From: Bradyrhizobium diazoefficiens
GTDB lineage: Bacteria; Pseudomonadota; Alphaproteobacteria; Rhizobiales; Xanthobacteraceae
Direction: 5' to 3'
DNA length: 64,000 nt
Assembly: GCF_016616885.1 (NCBI RefSeq)
Contig: NZ_CP067102.1
Location: forward strand, 7,282,501 to 7,346,500
Both the position numbers and the translations under genes were made by a program. The notes under the pieces were generated by a model that saw only the letters and a program-made list of their open reading frames with translations, was not told where the DNA came from and searched no databases. Every line of letters begins with the position of its first letter. Positions within the stretch are counted from its first letter, which is position 1. This document shows, one piece after another, positions 26,537 to 36,413 of the stretch.

Positions 26537-27508
26537 ATGGCCCCGCAATTTACCGTTATCCGCGATACCACGCCGGATTCTGCGATCCTGAAGGGGGCGG
26601 TGGTCGCCATGGGCAATTTCGACGGGGTTCACCTCGGTCACCGGGCCGTCATTGCCGCCGCCTTGGAAATGGGCCGGACGCATGGCCGCCCTGCGCTGGC
26701 GCTGACCTTCGAGCCGCATCCGCGCCGGTTTTTCAGCCCCAACACCCCGCAATTTCGCCTGACCGACGAACGGGCCAAGCTGCGGCTTCTGGCCGGGACC
26801 GGACTTGCCGGCGCCGTGGTCATGACCTTCGACAAGGCCCGCGCCGGCACCAGCGCGCAAGATTTCATTCACCATGACCTGATCGGACGCCTCGGCGTCA
26901 AGGGAATCGCGGTCGGCTACGACTTCCATTTCGGCAAAGGACGCGTCGGCTCTCCGAGCCTGCTGGCCAACGAAGCGCCCCGGCTCGGCATCGAGATCGA
27001 CGTGCAGCCGCATGTCGATATCGACGAGCGGCCGGTCTCCTCCAGCGCTATCCGGATCGCACTCGCCGAGGGGCAGGTCGAAGAGGCCACCACCATGCTG
27101 GGCGCGCCCTGGTTCATCACCGGCGAGGTCATCCATGGCGAAAGGCGCGGCCGCGACCTCGGCTATCCCACCGCCAACATCCGGCTTGACGCCAATTGCG
27201 GCCTGAAGCACGGCATCTATGCCGTGCGGGTCGGCCGCGGGCCCGAGCGTCTGAACGGGGTGGCGAGCTTCGGCCGCCGGCCGACCTTTGATAATGGCGC
27301 GCCGCTGCTCGAAATCTTCCTGTTCGACTTCAAGGGCGACCTTTACGGGCAGGCGCTGGACTGCGCCTTTGTCGGCTTCATCCGCGAGGAGCTGAAATTC
27401 AACGATATCGAAGCCCTGATCCGTCAGATGGACGACGATTCCGCCCGCGCCCGCGCCATGCTGGCCGCCGCCCCGGACGCCTTTCCGCGGCTCGGGGCCG
27501 TCGATTGA
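26537..27508 (+). CDS. ribF: Bifunctional riboflavin kinase/FAD synthetase
   Basis: Makes FMN from riboflavin and FAD from FMN. The N-terminal adenylyltransferase has GNFDGVHLGHRAVI and VGYDFHFGKGRVG; the C-terminal kinase has ERRGRDLGYPTANIRL and GVASFGRRPTFD. 323 residues from ATG 26537. Not preceded by a visible FMN riboswitch, unlike ribH in this window. Followed by ileS and lspA, a widely conserved order. Confidence 0.96.
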   Translation: MAPQFTVIRDTTPDSAILKGAVVAMGNFDGVHLGHRAVIAAALEMGRTHGRPALALTFEPHPRRFFSPNTPQFRLTDERAKLRLLAGTGLAGAVVMTFDKARAGTSAQDFIHHDLIGRLGVKGIAVGYDFHFGKGRVGSPSLLANEAPRLGIEIDVQPHVDIDERPVSSSAIRIALAEGQVEEATTMLGAPWFITGEVIHGERRGRDLGYPTANIRLDANCGLKHGIYAVRVGRGPERLNGVASFGRRPTFDNGAPLLEIFLFDFKGDLYGQALDCAFVGFIREELKFNDIEALIRQMDDDSARARAMLAAAPDAFPRLGAVD

Positions 27509-27711
27509 GGACCCAAAGCCGGCCCGCCGGACCTTTGCGCTTCCCTTAGCCCCCTGCTATGGAGAGCCCATGTTCGCGCGGCGCATCATAGGGATTAGCG
27601 GCCCGGCTTCCGCCTGAGCCTCCGGCTCGGCGCAAGACCGGGATTTTGTCGTTTCACCCCGCGATTCCGCATCGCCATCCGTTCCCGCGCCATTCCGAGC
27701 CAGTCAGCCTC

Positions 27712-30700
27712 ATGTCCGAAAAGCCGCAAAAGTCCCAAAAGTCTGAAGTCAAAGACTATTCGAAAACCCTGTTCCTGCCGCAGACCGAATTCCCGATGCG
27801 CGCCGGCCTGCCGCAGCGCGAGCCGGAAATCCTCAAGCGCTGGTACGAGATCGGCCTCTACGAGAAGCTGCGCCAAGCTGCGAAGGGCCGTGACAAGTTC
27901 GTGCTGCATGACGGCCCGCCATACGCCAACGGCAACATCCACATCGGCACGGCGCTGAACAAGATCCTCAAGGATCTCGTCACCAAGAGCCAGCAGATGC
28001 TCGGCTTCGATTCCAACTACGTGCCGGGCTGGGACTGTCACGGCCTGCCGATCGAGTGGAAGGTGGAGGAAGAGCACTATCGCAAGAAGGGCAAGCAGAA
28101 GCCCGACTTCCGCGACAGCGCCGCGATGATCGATTTCCGGAAAGAGTGCCGCGCCTACGCGACGCACTGGCTCAACGTGCAGCGCGAGGAGTTCAAGCGA
28201 CTCGGCGTGATCGGCGACTGGGCTCATCCCTACGCCACCATGAACTATCCGGCCGAAGCCCAGATCGCGCGCGAGCTGATGAAGTTCGCTGCCAACGGCA
28301 CGCTCTATCGCGGCTCAAAGCCAGTGATGTGGAGTGTGGTCGAGAAGACCGCGCTGGCAGAGGCCGAGGTCGAGTACGAGGACTATACGTCGGATATGGT
28401 CTGGGTGAAATTCCCGGTGAGATTTTCCGCGGGTGATACGCAGCAAGAAGCTCGCGATTTGCTGCACGCCTCTATCGTCATTTGGACTACAACACCATGG
28501 ACACTCCCGGGCAATCGCGCCATCTCGTTCTCGCCGAAGATCGCCTGTGGCCTCTATAAGGTGACCGAGGCACCGGCCGACAATTGGGCCAAGACTGGCG
28601 ATCTCCTGATCCTCGCCGATGCGCTGGCCGGGGAGGTGCTCAAGCAGGCGCGGGTGGCGGCTTACGAAATGGTTCGCGCTGTTCCCCCGGATGACCTCGC
28701 CATCATGTCGTGCCAGCATCCGCTAAAGGGCTTCGCCGGCGGCTACGATTTCATCGTGCCGCTGCTTGCCGGCGACCACGTCACCGACGACACCGGGACC
28801 GGCTTCGTGCACACCGCACCAAGCCACGGCCGCGAGGATTTCGACGTCTGGACGGCCAACACGCGCGAGCTCGATGCCCGCGGCATCAACAGCGCGATCC
28901 CCTACACCGTCGACGAGAACGGCGCCTATACCGACCAGGCGCCAGGCTTCACCGGCAAGCGCGTCATCAACGACAAGGGCGAGAAGGGTGACGCCAACGA
29001 GGCCGTAATCAAGGCGCTCGTCGAGAAAGGCATGCTGCTCGCGCGCGGCCGGCTCAAGCACCAATATCCGCACTCCTGGCGCTCCAAGAAGCCGGTGATC
29101 TTCCGCAACACCCCGCAATGGTTCATCGCGATGGACAGGGACATTCGTGGTGGAGATCACGACAGAGCATGGAATGTCAGCGCAGGTCGCGCCGCAGGGT
29201 ATTTCGATGCTTTGGACCCAAATCATCCACCGAGCGAGAGATGGGACACTCTTAGAAAGCGCGCGCTGCACGCGATCTCGGTCACGCAGTGGGTACCGCC
29301 CTCCGGCGAGAACCGCATCAACGGCATGATCGAGGCCCGCCCCGACTGGGTGATCTCGCGTCAGCGCGCCTGGGGCGTGCCGATCGCCGTGTTCGTCCGC
29401 GAGAAGGGCGACGGCTCGGCCGAGGTCCTGCAGGACGAGGCCGTCAACACCCGCATCGGCGACGCCTTCGCAGAGGAAGGTGCGGATGCCTGGTACGCTC
29501 TGGGCGCGCGCGAGCGCTTCCTGGGACCGCGTGCCAGCGAGGACTGGCAGAAGGTCGACGACATTCTCGACGTCTGGTTTGATTCCGGATCGACCCACGC
29601 CTTTGTGCTCGAAGACCCCGTGCAATTCCCCGGCCTTGCCGGCATCAAGCGCAAGGTCGACGGCGGCACCGATACGGTGATGTACCTGGAAGGATCGGAC
29701 CAGCATCGCGGCTGGTTCCACTCCTCGCTGCTGGAGAGCTGCGGCACGCGGGGCCGCGCGCCCTACGATATCGTGCTGACCCACGGCTTCACCCAGGCCG
29801 AGGACGGCCGCAAGATGTCGAAGTCGCTCGGCAACACCATCGAGCCGCAGGCCGTCATCAAGGAATCTGGCGCCGACATCCTGAGACTCTGGGTCGCGTC
29901 CTGCGATTACACCGACGATCAGCGCATCGGCCCCGAGATCCTGAAGAACACGGTCGAGACCTACCGCAAGCTGCGCAACACCGTGCGCTGGATGCTCGGC
30001 ACGCTGCATCACTACAAGCCGGCCGACGCGGTCGCGCCCGCCGAGATGCCCGAGCTCGAGCGGCTGATGCTGCATGAGCTCGCGCTCCGCGCCGAACTGG
30101 TCCGCAAGGCCTATGAGACCTTCGACTTCAAGAGCGTGGTCGCCACGCTGTCCGCCTTCCTGAACAGCGAGCTCTCCGCATTCTATTTCGATATCCGCAA
30201 GGACGCGCTCTATTGCGATCCGCCGTCCTCGCTGACGCGCAAGGCGGCGCTGACCACGATCGACCTGTTGTGCAAATCGATCCTGAAATGGCTGGCGCCG
30301 GTGCTGAGCTTCACCGCGGAAGAAGGCTGGCGCATGTACAAGCCCGATGCCGAGCCGTCGGTGCATCTGACGCTGTTCCCGGAAGGCCTCGAACAATTCC
30401 GCGACGACAAGCTCGCCGCGAAATGGGAGACCATCCGCGACGTCCGCCGCGTCGTCACCGGCGCGCTGGAGCTCGAACGTGCCGCCAAGAACATCGGCTC
30501 CTCGCTCGAGGCCTCGCCGGTGATCTATGTCGCCGACCGCGACATGCTGGCGACGTTGTTCGACACCGATCTCGCCGAGATCTGCATCACCTCGAACTAC
30601 GAGGTGCGTGAGGGCGAGGCGCCGGCCTCCGCATTCCGTCTCGATGCCGTGCCCGGCGTCGCGGTCGTGGTGGAGAAGGCCGTCGGCACCAAATGCGCCC

Positions 30701-30810
30701 GCTCCTGGAAGATCTCGCCGACCGTGGGTGAAGACCCTGAATATCCCGACGTCACCCCGCGCGACGCTAAGGCGCTGCGCGAATGGAAGGCGTTGGGCGT
30801 GAGCGTCTGA
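27712..30810 (+). CDS. ileS: Isoleucine--tRNA ligase
   Basis: A 1032-residue class I synthetase. The HIGH motif is [11 protein letters not shown], the editing domain contains [16 protein letters not shown] and [15 protein letters not shown], the catalytic core ends with [15 protein letters not shown], and an anticodon-binding domain follows. The terminal Cys cluster is reduced to one Cys (TKCARSW), so the usual zinc knuckle looks degenerate. Two patches, about 28415-28510 and 29140-29280, use codons rare in this genome (AGA, ACA, TTT, AAT) and read atypically; the frame stays open. Start ATG 27712 (MSEKPQ). Confidence 0.96.
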   Translation: MSEKPQKSQKSEVKDYSKTLFLPQTEFPMRAGLPQREPEILKRWYEIGLYEKLRQAAKGRDKFVLHDGPPYANGNIHIGTALNKILKDLVTKSQQMLGFDSNYVPGWDCHGLPIEWKVEEEHYRKKGKQKPDFRDSAAMIDFRKECRAYATHWLNVQREEFKRLGVIGDWAHPYATMNYPAEAQIARELMKFAANGTLYRGSKPVMWSVVEKTALAEAEVEYEDYTSDMVWVKFPVRFSAGDTQQEARDLLHASIVIWTTTPWTLPGNRAISFSPKIACGLYKVTEAPADNWAKTGDLLILADALAGEVLKQARVAAYEMVRAVPPDDLAIMSCQHPLKGFAGGYDFIVPLLAGDHVTDDTGTGFVHTAPSHGREDFDVWTANTRELDARGINSAIPYTVDENGAYTDQAPGFTGKRVINDKGEKGDANEAVIKALVEKGMLLARGRLKHQYPHSWRSKKPVIFRNTPQWFIAMDRDIRGGDHDRAWNVSAGRAAGYFDALDPNHPPSERWDTLRKRALHAISVTQWVPPSGENRINGMIEARPDWVISRQRAWGVPIAVFVREKGDGSAEVLQDEAVNTRIGDAFAEEGADAWYALGARERFLGPRASEDWQKVDDILDVWFDSGSTHAFVLEDPVQFPGLAGIKRKVDGGTDTVMYLEGSDQHRGWFHSSLLESCGTRGRAPYDIVLTHGFTQAEDGRKMSKSLGNTIEPQAVIKESGADILRLWVASCDYTDDQRIGPEILKNTVETYRKLRNTVRWMLGTLHHYKPADAVAPAEMPELERLMLHELALRAELVRKAYETFDFKSVVATLSAFLNSELSAFYFDIRKDALYCDPPSSLTRKAALTTIDLLCKSILKWLAPVLSFTAEEGWRMYKPDAEPSVHLTLFPEGLEQFRDDKLAAKWETIRDVRRVVTGALELERAAKNIGSSLEASPVIYVADRDMLATLFDTDLAEICITSNYEVREGEAPASAFRLDAVPGVAVVVEKAVGTKCARSWKISPTVGEDPEYPDVTPRDAKALREWKALGVSV

Positions 30811-30819
30811 TCCCCCGCC

Positions 30820-31314
30820 ATGACCCCGCTCCGCGCCGGCATCCTCGCGGCAATGGTCACGCTCGTGGCCGATCAGGCCTCAAAGCTCTGGCTGCTGAAT
30901 GGATTCGACCTCGCCCGTCAGGGCGTGGTGAAGGTGATGCCGTTCTTCGACCTGGTGCTGGCCTGGAACATCGGGATCAGCTTCGGCTGGCTGCAAAACG
31001 ACGGTCAGGCCGCGCAGTTCGCGCTGATGGCGGTGAAGGTCGTCGCGGTGATCGCGCTCGCGATCTGGATGGCACGGTCGCAGACCCGGCTCGCCACGGT
31101 GGCCCTGGGACTGATCATCGGCGGCGCCATCGGCAATGGCATCGACCGCCTGGCCTATGGCGCGGTGGTCGATTTCGCCCTGTTCCACATCGAAATCGGC
31201 GGAAATACCTATAATTGGTACGTCTTCAACCTGGCGGACGTGGCCATCGTTGCTGGGGTGGCGGCCCTATTGTATGATTCCTTCCTGGGGGTACCCGCCG
31301 CAAAAGCGCCCTGA
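30820..31314 (+). CDS. lspA: Lipoprotein signal peptidase (signal peptidase II)
   Basis: Inner-membrane aspartic protease that removes signal peptides from prolipoproteins. The conserved blocks are LVADQASKLWLL, AWNIGISFGWL, and the catalytic Asp regions GNGIDRLAYGAVVDF and VFNLADVAI. Four hydrophobic segments, 164 residues. Starts 9 nt after ileS. Confidence 0.95.
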   Translation: MTPLRAGILAAMVTLVADQASKLWLLNGFDLARQGVVKVMPFFDLVLAWNIGISFGWLQNDGQAAQFALMAVKVVAVIALAIWMARSQTRLATVALGLIIGGAIGNGIDRLAYGAVVDFALFHIEIGGNTYNWYVFNLADVAIVAGVAALLYDSFLGVPAAKAP

Positions 31315-31424
31315 TCCCGGCCGATACGGGCCAGAGGCGGAACCTTGCTTGGCGAGGGGTGGTCGCGCGAGACGCGGCGAGACCGGCACAATCAAGACTG
31401 CCACAATATGGAACAGGTACAGGC

Positions 31425-32156
31425 ATGCGCAGCTCCGAGACCAGCGGTTCGATGGGTCGAGACCCCCGGCGGGGACTTTGGCTGGCGCTGAAACTGTCAG
31501 CCGTCGCACTCGGCATCGGTCTGGTGATGTCCGCAGGCCCGGTCCGCGCCGGTGATGACGGTGACGACGATGACGACATGACCTTCGAAGAGAAGCTCAT
31601 CGACAATCTGATGTCCGGCATCGGCGCCAAGGGCATGGAAAAGAAGGGCATCGAGTACCGCGAGCGGTCGCCGCTGGTGGTGCCGCCCAAGCTCGACCTG
31701 CCGCCGCCCGCCAGCGCCGACGCCAAGAATGCGCCGAACTGGCCGAAGGATCCCGACGAGAAGCGCCGCAAGGAGGCCATCGCCCAGCGGAAGAAGGCAG
31801 GCAACAAGGCAGCGGAGTACTGGCAAGCGGCCCGGCCGCTGTCACCGGCCGAGTTGGACGCCCACAAGACGGTCGGCCCCGACAAGACCGTCAATGATCC
31901 GATCCAGCCGGGTACCAACACCAACAGCCCGGCGATGAGCCCGGCCGAGCTCGGTTACACCGGCGGTCTGTTTAAGATGTTCTCGGGCAACAAAGGCGAG
32001 TCCAAGCAATTCACGAGCGAGCCACCGCGCCAATCGCTCGTCGAGCCGCCGCCTGGATATCAGACGCCTTCGTCGAACTATGCCTACGGTTCCGGAGAGG
32101 ATAAGTCGCGGCGGACCTATTTCGACGTCCAGTCGGGTAAGGAAAAGGAGCAATAA
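31425..32156 (+). CDS. Exported hypothetical protein, Pro/Lys-rich
   Basis: A 243-residue protein with a signal peptide (LWLALKLSAVALGIGLVMSAGPVRA). The mature part is polar: an acidic start (GDDGDDDDD), a short helix FEEKLIDNLMSGIGAK, a Pro/Lys-rich centre (LDLPPPASADAKNAPNWPKD), and a disordered tail. It looks like a periplasmic or envelope-linked protein of bradyrhizobia with no known role. Follows lspA by ~110 nt. ATG 31425 preferred over the longer frame because it starts just before the signal peptide. Confidence 0.75.
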   Translation: MRSSETSGSMGRDPRRGLWLALKLSAVALGIGLVMSAGPVRAGDDGDDDDDMTFEEKLIDNLMSGIGAKGMEKKGIEYRERSPLVVPPKLDLPPPASADAKNAPNWPKDPDEKRRKEAIAQRKKAGNKAAEYWQAARPLSPAELDAHKTVGPDKTVNDPIQPGTNTNSPAMSPAELGYTGGLFKMFSGNKGESKQFTSEPPRQSLVEPPPGYQTPSSNYAYGSGEDKSRRTYFDVQSGKEKEQ

Positions 32157-32311
32157 GCTCCTTGCCCGTCGCGCTCAGGCGTGGATCCGCCGCAATCGTC
32201 CGGTGTAGGCCGGACGCGGCAGATGACTTATTTTTAAGTACAATTTGACTGCGTTCTCTGCTTCGTGACCCGAAGCTCAAAGCCGCGCGGTGTAGCATGC
32301 CGTGCTTTCAC

Positions 32312-32336
32312 GCCCGGACATCAGTGTCCGGGCTTT
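32312..32336 (+). terminator. Terminator-like hairpin just upstream of an M16 peptidase gene
   Basis: GCCCGGACA (32312-32320) pairs perfectly with TGTCCGGGC (32325-32333) around a TCAG loop, followed by TTTC. It ends only 13 nt before the M16 ATG. It may end transcripts from lspA and the exported-protein gene. If the M16 promoter lies upstream, it could act as an attenuator. Confidence 0.6.
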
Positions 32337-32349
32337 CACAAGGATCGTG

Positions 32350-33741
32350 ATGTCCTCACACCGATCGGTTGCCTGCCTCTTCGCCGCGCTGCTCTCGACA
32401 TCTGCTTTCTCCGTCGGCAGCGCACTCGCCCAGACGACGGTCACGTCCGCACCGCCCGCCAGCTTCACGCTCAGCAACGGCCTCCAGGTTGTGGTGATTC
32501 CGGACCATCGCACGCCCGTCGTCACGGAGATGATCTGGTACAAGGTCGGCTCGGCCGACGAGACGCCGGGCAAGTCCGGCCTCGCCCACTTCCTCGAACA
32601 CCTGATGTTCAAGGGCACGGAGAAGCACCCGGTCGGTGAGTTCTCGCAGACGGTGCTCCGCGTCGGCGGCAACGAGAACGCCTCGACCTCGGTCGACTAC
32701 ACCAACTACTACCAACGCGTGCCGCGCGAGCAACTGCCGACCATGATGGAATTCGAGGCCGATCGCATGACCGGCCTGATCCTCAAGGACGAGAATGTGC
32801 TGCCCGAACGCGACGTCGTGCTCGAAGAGTACAACATGCGCGTCGCCAACAGCCCCGACGCGCGGCTCAACGAGCAGATCATGGCCGCGCTCTATCTCAA
32901 CCATCCCTATGGTCGGCCGGTCATCGGCTGGCACCAGGAGATCGAAAAACTCAATCGCGAGGATGCGCTCGCGTTCTACCGCCGCTTCTACGCGCCGAAC
33001 AACGCGATCCTGGTGATCGCCGGCGACGTCGAGGCCGCCGACATACGTCCTCTGGTCGAACGCAATTTCGGCCCGATCCCGGCCCAGCCCGCGATCCCGG
33101 CACGACGTATCCGCCCGCAAGAGCCGGAGCCGGCGGCACCGCGCACCGTCACGCTCTCCGACCCGCGCGTCGAGCAGCCGAGCCTGCGTCGCAATTACCT
33201 GGTGCCATCGGCGACAACGGCCGCGGCCGGCGAGAGCGCCGCGCTCGACGTGCTGGCGCAGTTGATGGGCAGCGGCAGCAACTCCTATCTCTACCGTGCG
33301 CTCGTCGTCGACAAGCCGCTCGCGGTCTCCGCCAGCGCCAGCTATTCCAGCATCTCGCTCGACCCGACCCAGTTTGCGATCTCGGCCTCGCCGAAGTCCG
33401 GCGTCACCTTCGCAGACGTCGAGCAGGCCATCGACGGCGTCATCGCCGACATCGTTGCGAACCCGATCCGCGCCGAGGATCTCGAGCGGGTCAAGACCCA
33501 GCTCGTCGCTGAGGCGATCTACGCCCAGGACAATCAGGCGGTGCTGGCGCGCTGGTATGGCGGCGCACTGACCACGGGCCTCTCGATCGAGGACATAAGG
33601 AGCTGGCCTGACCGCATCCGCGCCGTCACCGCCGAGCAGGTCCGTCAAGCCGCGCAAAAATGGCTCGAGAAGAAGCGCTCGGTGACCGGCTATCTGATCA
33701 AGGACACCGCTACCGCCAAGCGCGAGGAGAAGCGTTCGTGA
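32350..33741 (+). CDS. M16 zinc peptidase, catalytic subunit, exported
   Basis: A 463-residue pitrilysin/processing-peptidase-like protein with a signal peptide (SVACLFAALLSTSAFSVGSALA). The inverted zinc motif HFLEH (His80, Glu83, His84) and the distal Glu region NSPDARLNEQ are present, so it should be active. RYKVGSADE-type surroundings and NYYQRVPREQLPTMM match bacterial M16B enzymes. The next gene encodes the inactive half, so the two probably form a heterodimer that degrades or processes peptides in the periplasm. Its stop overlaps the next start (GTGA). Confidence 0.93.
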   Translation: MSSHRSVACLFAALLSTSAFSVGSALAQTTVTSAPPASFTLSNGLQVVVIPDHRTPVVTEMIWYKVGSADETPGKSGLAHFLEHLMFKGTEKHPVGEFSQTVLRVGGNENASTSVDYTNYYQRVPREQLPTMMEFEADRMTGLILKDENVLPERDVVLEEYNMRVANSPDARLNEQIMAALYLNHPYGRPVIGWHQEIEKLNREDALAFYRRFYAPNNAILVIAGDVEAADIRPLVERNFGPIPAQPAIPARRIRPQEPEPAAPRTVTLSDPRVEQPSLRRNYLVPSATTAAAGESAALDVLAQLMGSGSNSYLYRALVVDKPLAVSASASYSSISLDPTQFAISASPKSGVTFADVEQAIDGVIADIVANPIRAEDLERVKTQLVAEAIYAQDNQAVLARWYGGALTTGLSIEDIRSWPDRIRAVTAEQVRQAAQKWLEKKRSVTGYLIKDTATAKREEKRS

Positions 33742-35129
33742 CCCATCCCTTCCTTCGCGCAAGACACTTCCTGCGCATACGTCACTTCGCGTTGTCCGTC
33801 GCCACCGGCGCGGCACTCGCGCTTGCCTCGGTCTCGCCTTCGCAGGCGGCAGCAAAAATCCAGCACCTGGTCTCGCCGGGCGGCATCGAGGCCTGGTTCG
33901 TCCAGGACGCAACCGTGCCGCTGATCGCCATGGAATATTCCTTTGCCGGCGGCTCGGCGCAGGATCCCAAGGACAAGTCCGGCGTCGCCAATCTCGTCGG
34001 CGACCTCCTCGACGAGGGCTCCGGCGATCTCGATTCCAAGACGTTCCATGAGCGGCTCGACCGCCGCGCCATCGAGCTCTCCTTCAGCGCCAGCCGCGAC
34101 ACCTTCCGCGGCAGCCTGCGCATGCTGCGCGACAACAAGGACGAGGCCTTCGACCTGTTGCGCTCGGCACTGACCTCGCCGCATTTCGACACGGCCGACG
34201 TCGAGCGCATTCGCTCGCAGGTCATCTCGGGGCTGCGCCGCGACACCACCAACCCGACCTCGCTCGCGAGCCGCAAATTCCTGGAGATGACCTTCGGCGA
34301 TCATCCTTATGGCCAGCAGACCACCGGCACGCTGGAGAGCGTGCCGACCATCACGGTCGCCGACATGAAGGATTATGTCGGCCGCATCCTCGCCAAGGAC
34401 ACGCTGAAGATCGCAGTCGTCGGCGACGTCGATCCGGCCACCCTCGGCAAGCTGCTCGACCACACGTTTGGGAGCTTGCCTGCCAAAGCCACTCTGACGC
34501 CGGTCCCCGACGTCGAGGCCGCAAAGCCGCCGCAGCGCGCCTTCGTGCCGCTCGACGTGCCGCAGACCGTGATCACCTTCGGCGGCCCCGGCGTGATGCG
34601 CAGCGATCCGAACTTCATGGCGGCCTATGTCGTCAACCACATCCTAGGCGGCGGTGGCCTGTCCTCGCGGCTCTATCGCGAGGTCCGCGAGAAGCGCGGG
34701 CTGGCTTATTCCGTGTTCGAATCGCTGCTCTGGATGGAGCATTCGGCAGTCTTCATCGGCAACACCGGCACCCGGGCCGATCGCGCCGGTGACACCATGG
34801 ATGCCATCGAGAAGGAAGTGCGCCGCATCGCCGACGAGGGCCCGACACAAAAGGAGCTCGACGAGGCCAAGTCCTACCTCAAGGGCTCGCAGATGCTGGC
34901 GCTCGACACCTCCTCCAAGCTCGCGCAAGCGCTGCTGCAATATCAGCAGGACAAGCTGCCGATCGACTATATCGAGAAGCGCAACGGCATCGTCGACGCG
35001 GTGACGCTGGACGACGCCAAGGCCGCCGCGAAGCGGCTGTGGAGCCAGGGGCTCCTGACCGTCATCGTCGGTCGCGCCCCGCAGGCCGCCGCACAGCCGG
35101 CGGCGGCACCGGCGACGAAGTCGAACTGA
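33738..35129 (+). CDS. M16 peptidase-like protein, non-catalytic partner
   Basis: Also 463 residues, with a signal peptide (LSVATGAALALASVSPSQAAA). The position of the zinc motif reads VANLVGDLLDEG, so the His residues are missing and it cannot bind zinc in the normal way. It keeps the C-terminal RLYREVREKRGLAY block that supplies substrate-binding Arg/Tyr to the active partner. The GTG start at 33738 lies in a GTGA overlap with the catalytic gene, so near-equal synthesis is expected. Confidence 0.92.
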   Translation: MTHPFLRARHFLRIRHFALSVATGAALALASVSPSQAAAKIQHLVSPGGIEAWFVQDATVPLIAMEYSFAGGSAQDPKDKSGVANLVGDLLDEGSGDLDSKTFHERLDRRAIELSFSASRDTFRGSLRMLRDNKDEAFDLLRSALTSPHFDTADVERIRSQVISGLRRDTTNPTSLASRKFLEMTFGDHPYGQQTTGTLESVPTITVADMKDYVGRILAKDTLKIAVVGDVDPATLGKLLDHTFGSLPAKATLTPVPDVEAAKPPQRAFVPLDVPQTVITFGGPGVMRSDPNFMAAYVVNHILGGGGLSSRLYREVREKRGLAYSVFESLLWMEHSAVFIGNTGTRADRAGDTMDAIEKEVRRIADEGPTQKELDEAKSYLKGSQMLALDTSSKLAQALLQYQQDKLPIDYIEKRNGIVDAVTLDDAKAAAKRLWSQGLLTVIVGRAPQAAAQPAAAPATKSN

Positions 35130-35147
35130 CGTCGTCTACGTGTCCTG

Positions 35148-35173
35148 AAATGGCCGGGTTCGCCCGGCCATTT
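35148..35173 (+). terminator. Rho-independent terminator after the M16 pair
   Basis: AAATGGCCGGG (35148-35158) pairs with CCCGGCCATTT (35163-35173) around a TTCG tetraloop, an 11-bp stem ending in T residues. It lies 19 nt after the M16 partner stop. Confidence 0.92.
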
Positions 35174-35244
35174 GCGTTTGGCGTGCGCGCCATTGCCGAA
35201 CGTCGATGTCCACGGTATGTCCGGGCATCACAAGTGGTGCCATC

Positions 35245-35661
35245 ATGCTGCGGATATCCCGCGATCTCGTCATCGACGAGGACGACATCGAGATCGGCTT
35301 TGTCCGCGCCTCCGGCCCGGGCGGGCAGAACGTCAACAAGGTGTCGACTTCGGCCCAGCTGCGCTTCGACACGCGCAAGCTGACCATTCCGGAGGATGCG
35401 GCGATTCGGCTCGCCCGCATCGCCGGACAGCGCATGACCAAGGACGGCGTGATCGTGATCCATGCCCAGCGCTTTCGCACCCAGGAACGTAACCGGCAGG
35501 ACGCCATCGACCGCCTCATCGAGATCCTGAGCGAAGCGATGATCCGGCCGACGCCGCGGCGCGCGACGCGGCCGACCTTTGCCTCCAAGCAACGCCGGCT
35601 CGACGGCAAGAAGCGCCGCAGCGACGTCAAGGCCGGTCGCGGCGGCCACTTCGACGACTAG
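35245..35661 (+). CDS. arfB: Peptidyl-tRNA hydrolase ArfB (ribosome rescue)
   Basis: A 138-residue GGQ protein (GPGGQNVNKVSTSAQLRF) followed by a basic C-terminal tail (KQRRLDGKKRRSDVKAG). The single domain plus tail is the ArfB/YaeJ layout, not a full release factor. It enters stalled ribosomes through the tail and hydrolyses peptidyl-tRNA with the GGQ. ATG 35245 was chosen; earlier in-frame starts overlap the terminator side. Confidence 0.93.
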   Translation: MLRISRDLVIDEDDIEIGFVRASGPGGQNVNKVSTSAQLRFDTRKLTIPEDAAIRLARIAGQRMTKDGVIVIHAQRFRTQERNRQDAIDRLIEILSEAMIRPTPRRATRPTFASKQRRLDGKKRRSDVKAGRGGHFDD

Positions 35662-35763
35662 AGCCTTTTCCGTTCCGATGGAATCGGAACGGGGCTCTAG
35701 ATTCTTGTTTTGACGCGTTTTCTTTACGCGAACCGGTATCCACTTCGCTCGAAAACGCTCTAG
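35661..35763. repeat. Palindromic intergenic repeat, family F (GAGCCTTTTCCG...)
   Basis: CTAGAGCC at the left faces GGGCTCTAG inside the element, with CCGTTCCGAT/ATCGGAACGG between. The second half contains TTTTGACGCGTTTTC, GAACCGGTATCCACTT and CGAAAACGCTCTAG, resembling a repeat common in Rhizobiales intergenic DNA. The first arm overlaps the last base of the arfB stop. Confidence 0.75.
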
Positions 35764-35780
35764 CTAGCCGACGCAGCAAA

Positions 35781-35808
35781 AACTCCGGCCGCGGAGGTGG
35801 CCGGAGTT
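35781..35808 (-). terminator. Terminator of the small exported protein gene
   Basis: AACTCCGGCC (35781-35790) pairs with GGCCGGAGTT (35799-35808). On the minus strand the stem is followed by a T-run (complement of the A residues at 35778-35782), which assigns it to the gene ending at 35829. Confidence 0.85.
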
Positions 35809-35828
35809 CTGCCGTGTCACAGAGCTGG

Positions 35829-36134
35829 CTAGTAACGCTTGCCTGTGGCCGCGCCGCCCGTCGCGGCATCGTCGGCGGCTCCCTTGTGCGCAGCACTGCC
35901 TGTGGTGCCGACCGCCCCCCTGGTGCCCTTGGTCGGCTTCATGCCGGTCTTTTCGCCCGCCGCACCCGGCTGAGCACTCATCTCCTCATCGCCGCTGTCC
36001 ATCGTGCTGCCTTGCATGGGTTTGCTTTGCACGGCGCCGCCTGTCCTGGCGGGTGGCGTGCCTTGCGCAAGTACGGGCGCGGCAACGAGAGCCGACAGAG
36101 CGCATGCGATCATCGAGGTCTTCACCAACTTCAT
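35829..36134 (-). CDS. Small exported, Gly/Ala/Thr-rich protein
   Basis: A 101-residue protein: a clear signal peptide (VKTSMIACALSALVAAPVLAQ) and a low-complexity hydrophilic mature part without Cys (GTRGAVGTTGSAAHKGAADD). No family recognised; predicted periplasmic and disordered. ATG 36134 lies after an AGGAG-like site; the longer frame upstream is antisense to the cytochrome gene. Has its own terminator. Confidence 0.65.
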   Translation of the reverse strand: MKLVKTSMIACALSALVAAPVLAQGTPPARTGGAVQSKPMQGSTMDSGDEEMSAQPGAAGEKTGMKPTKGTRGAVGTTGSAAHKGAADDAATGGAATGKRY

Positions 36135-36413
36135 CCATTTCTCCTGGATTTTTTCGCGATAAATGGCTCGGCGGCTCCCTGCGCCGCTCGTCTGCACCGG
36201 ACCATTGCATCGCATAGAGAGTTCAAGCGGCGCGATCGTCATGCAATCCGCATGGTGTGGTGAACGTTTAGGGATTTGACGGCGGTTTCGCGGAATTGTG
36301 CTCCGCATATGGGGCAGCGCGGAACATTGCACGCCGCGCGCACCGCGGCTCACCGCGAAACAGCCCGCTACTACCACCGCATCTTTGACGCCGCCTAGAG
36401 TTTGCGCACGTTG

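Noticed and set aside
28723..30396. 557-residue minus-strand ORF within ileS
   Set aside because: It lies wholly antisense to a full-length isoleucyl-tRNA synthetase with all motifs. High third-position GC commonly opens such antisense frames.
32356..33912. 518-residue minus-strand ORF over the M16 genes
   Set aside because: Antisense to two intact M16 proteins; its translation has repeated Arg/Asp/Gly composition and no domain.
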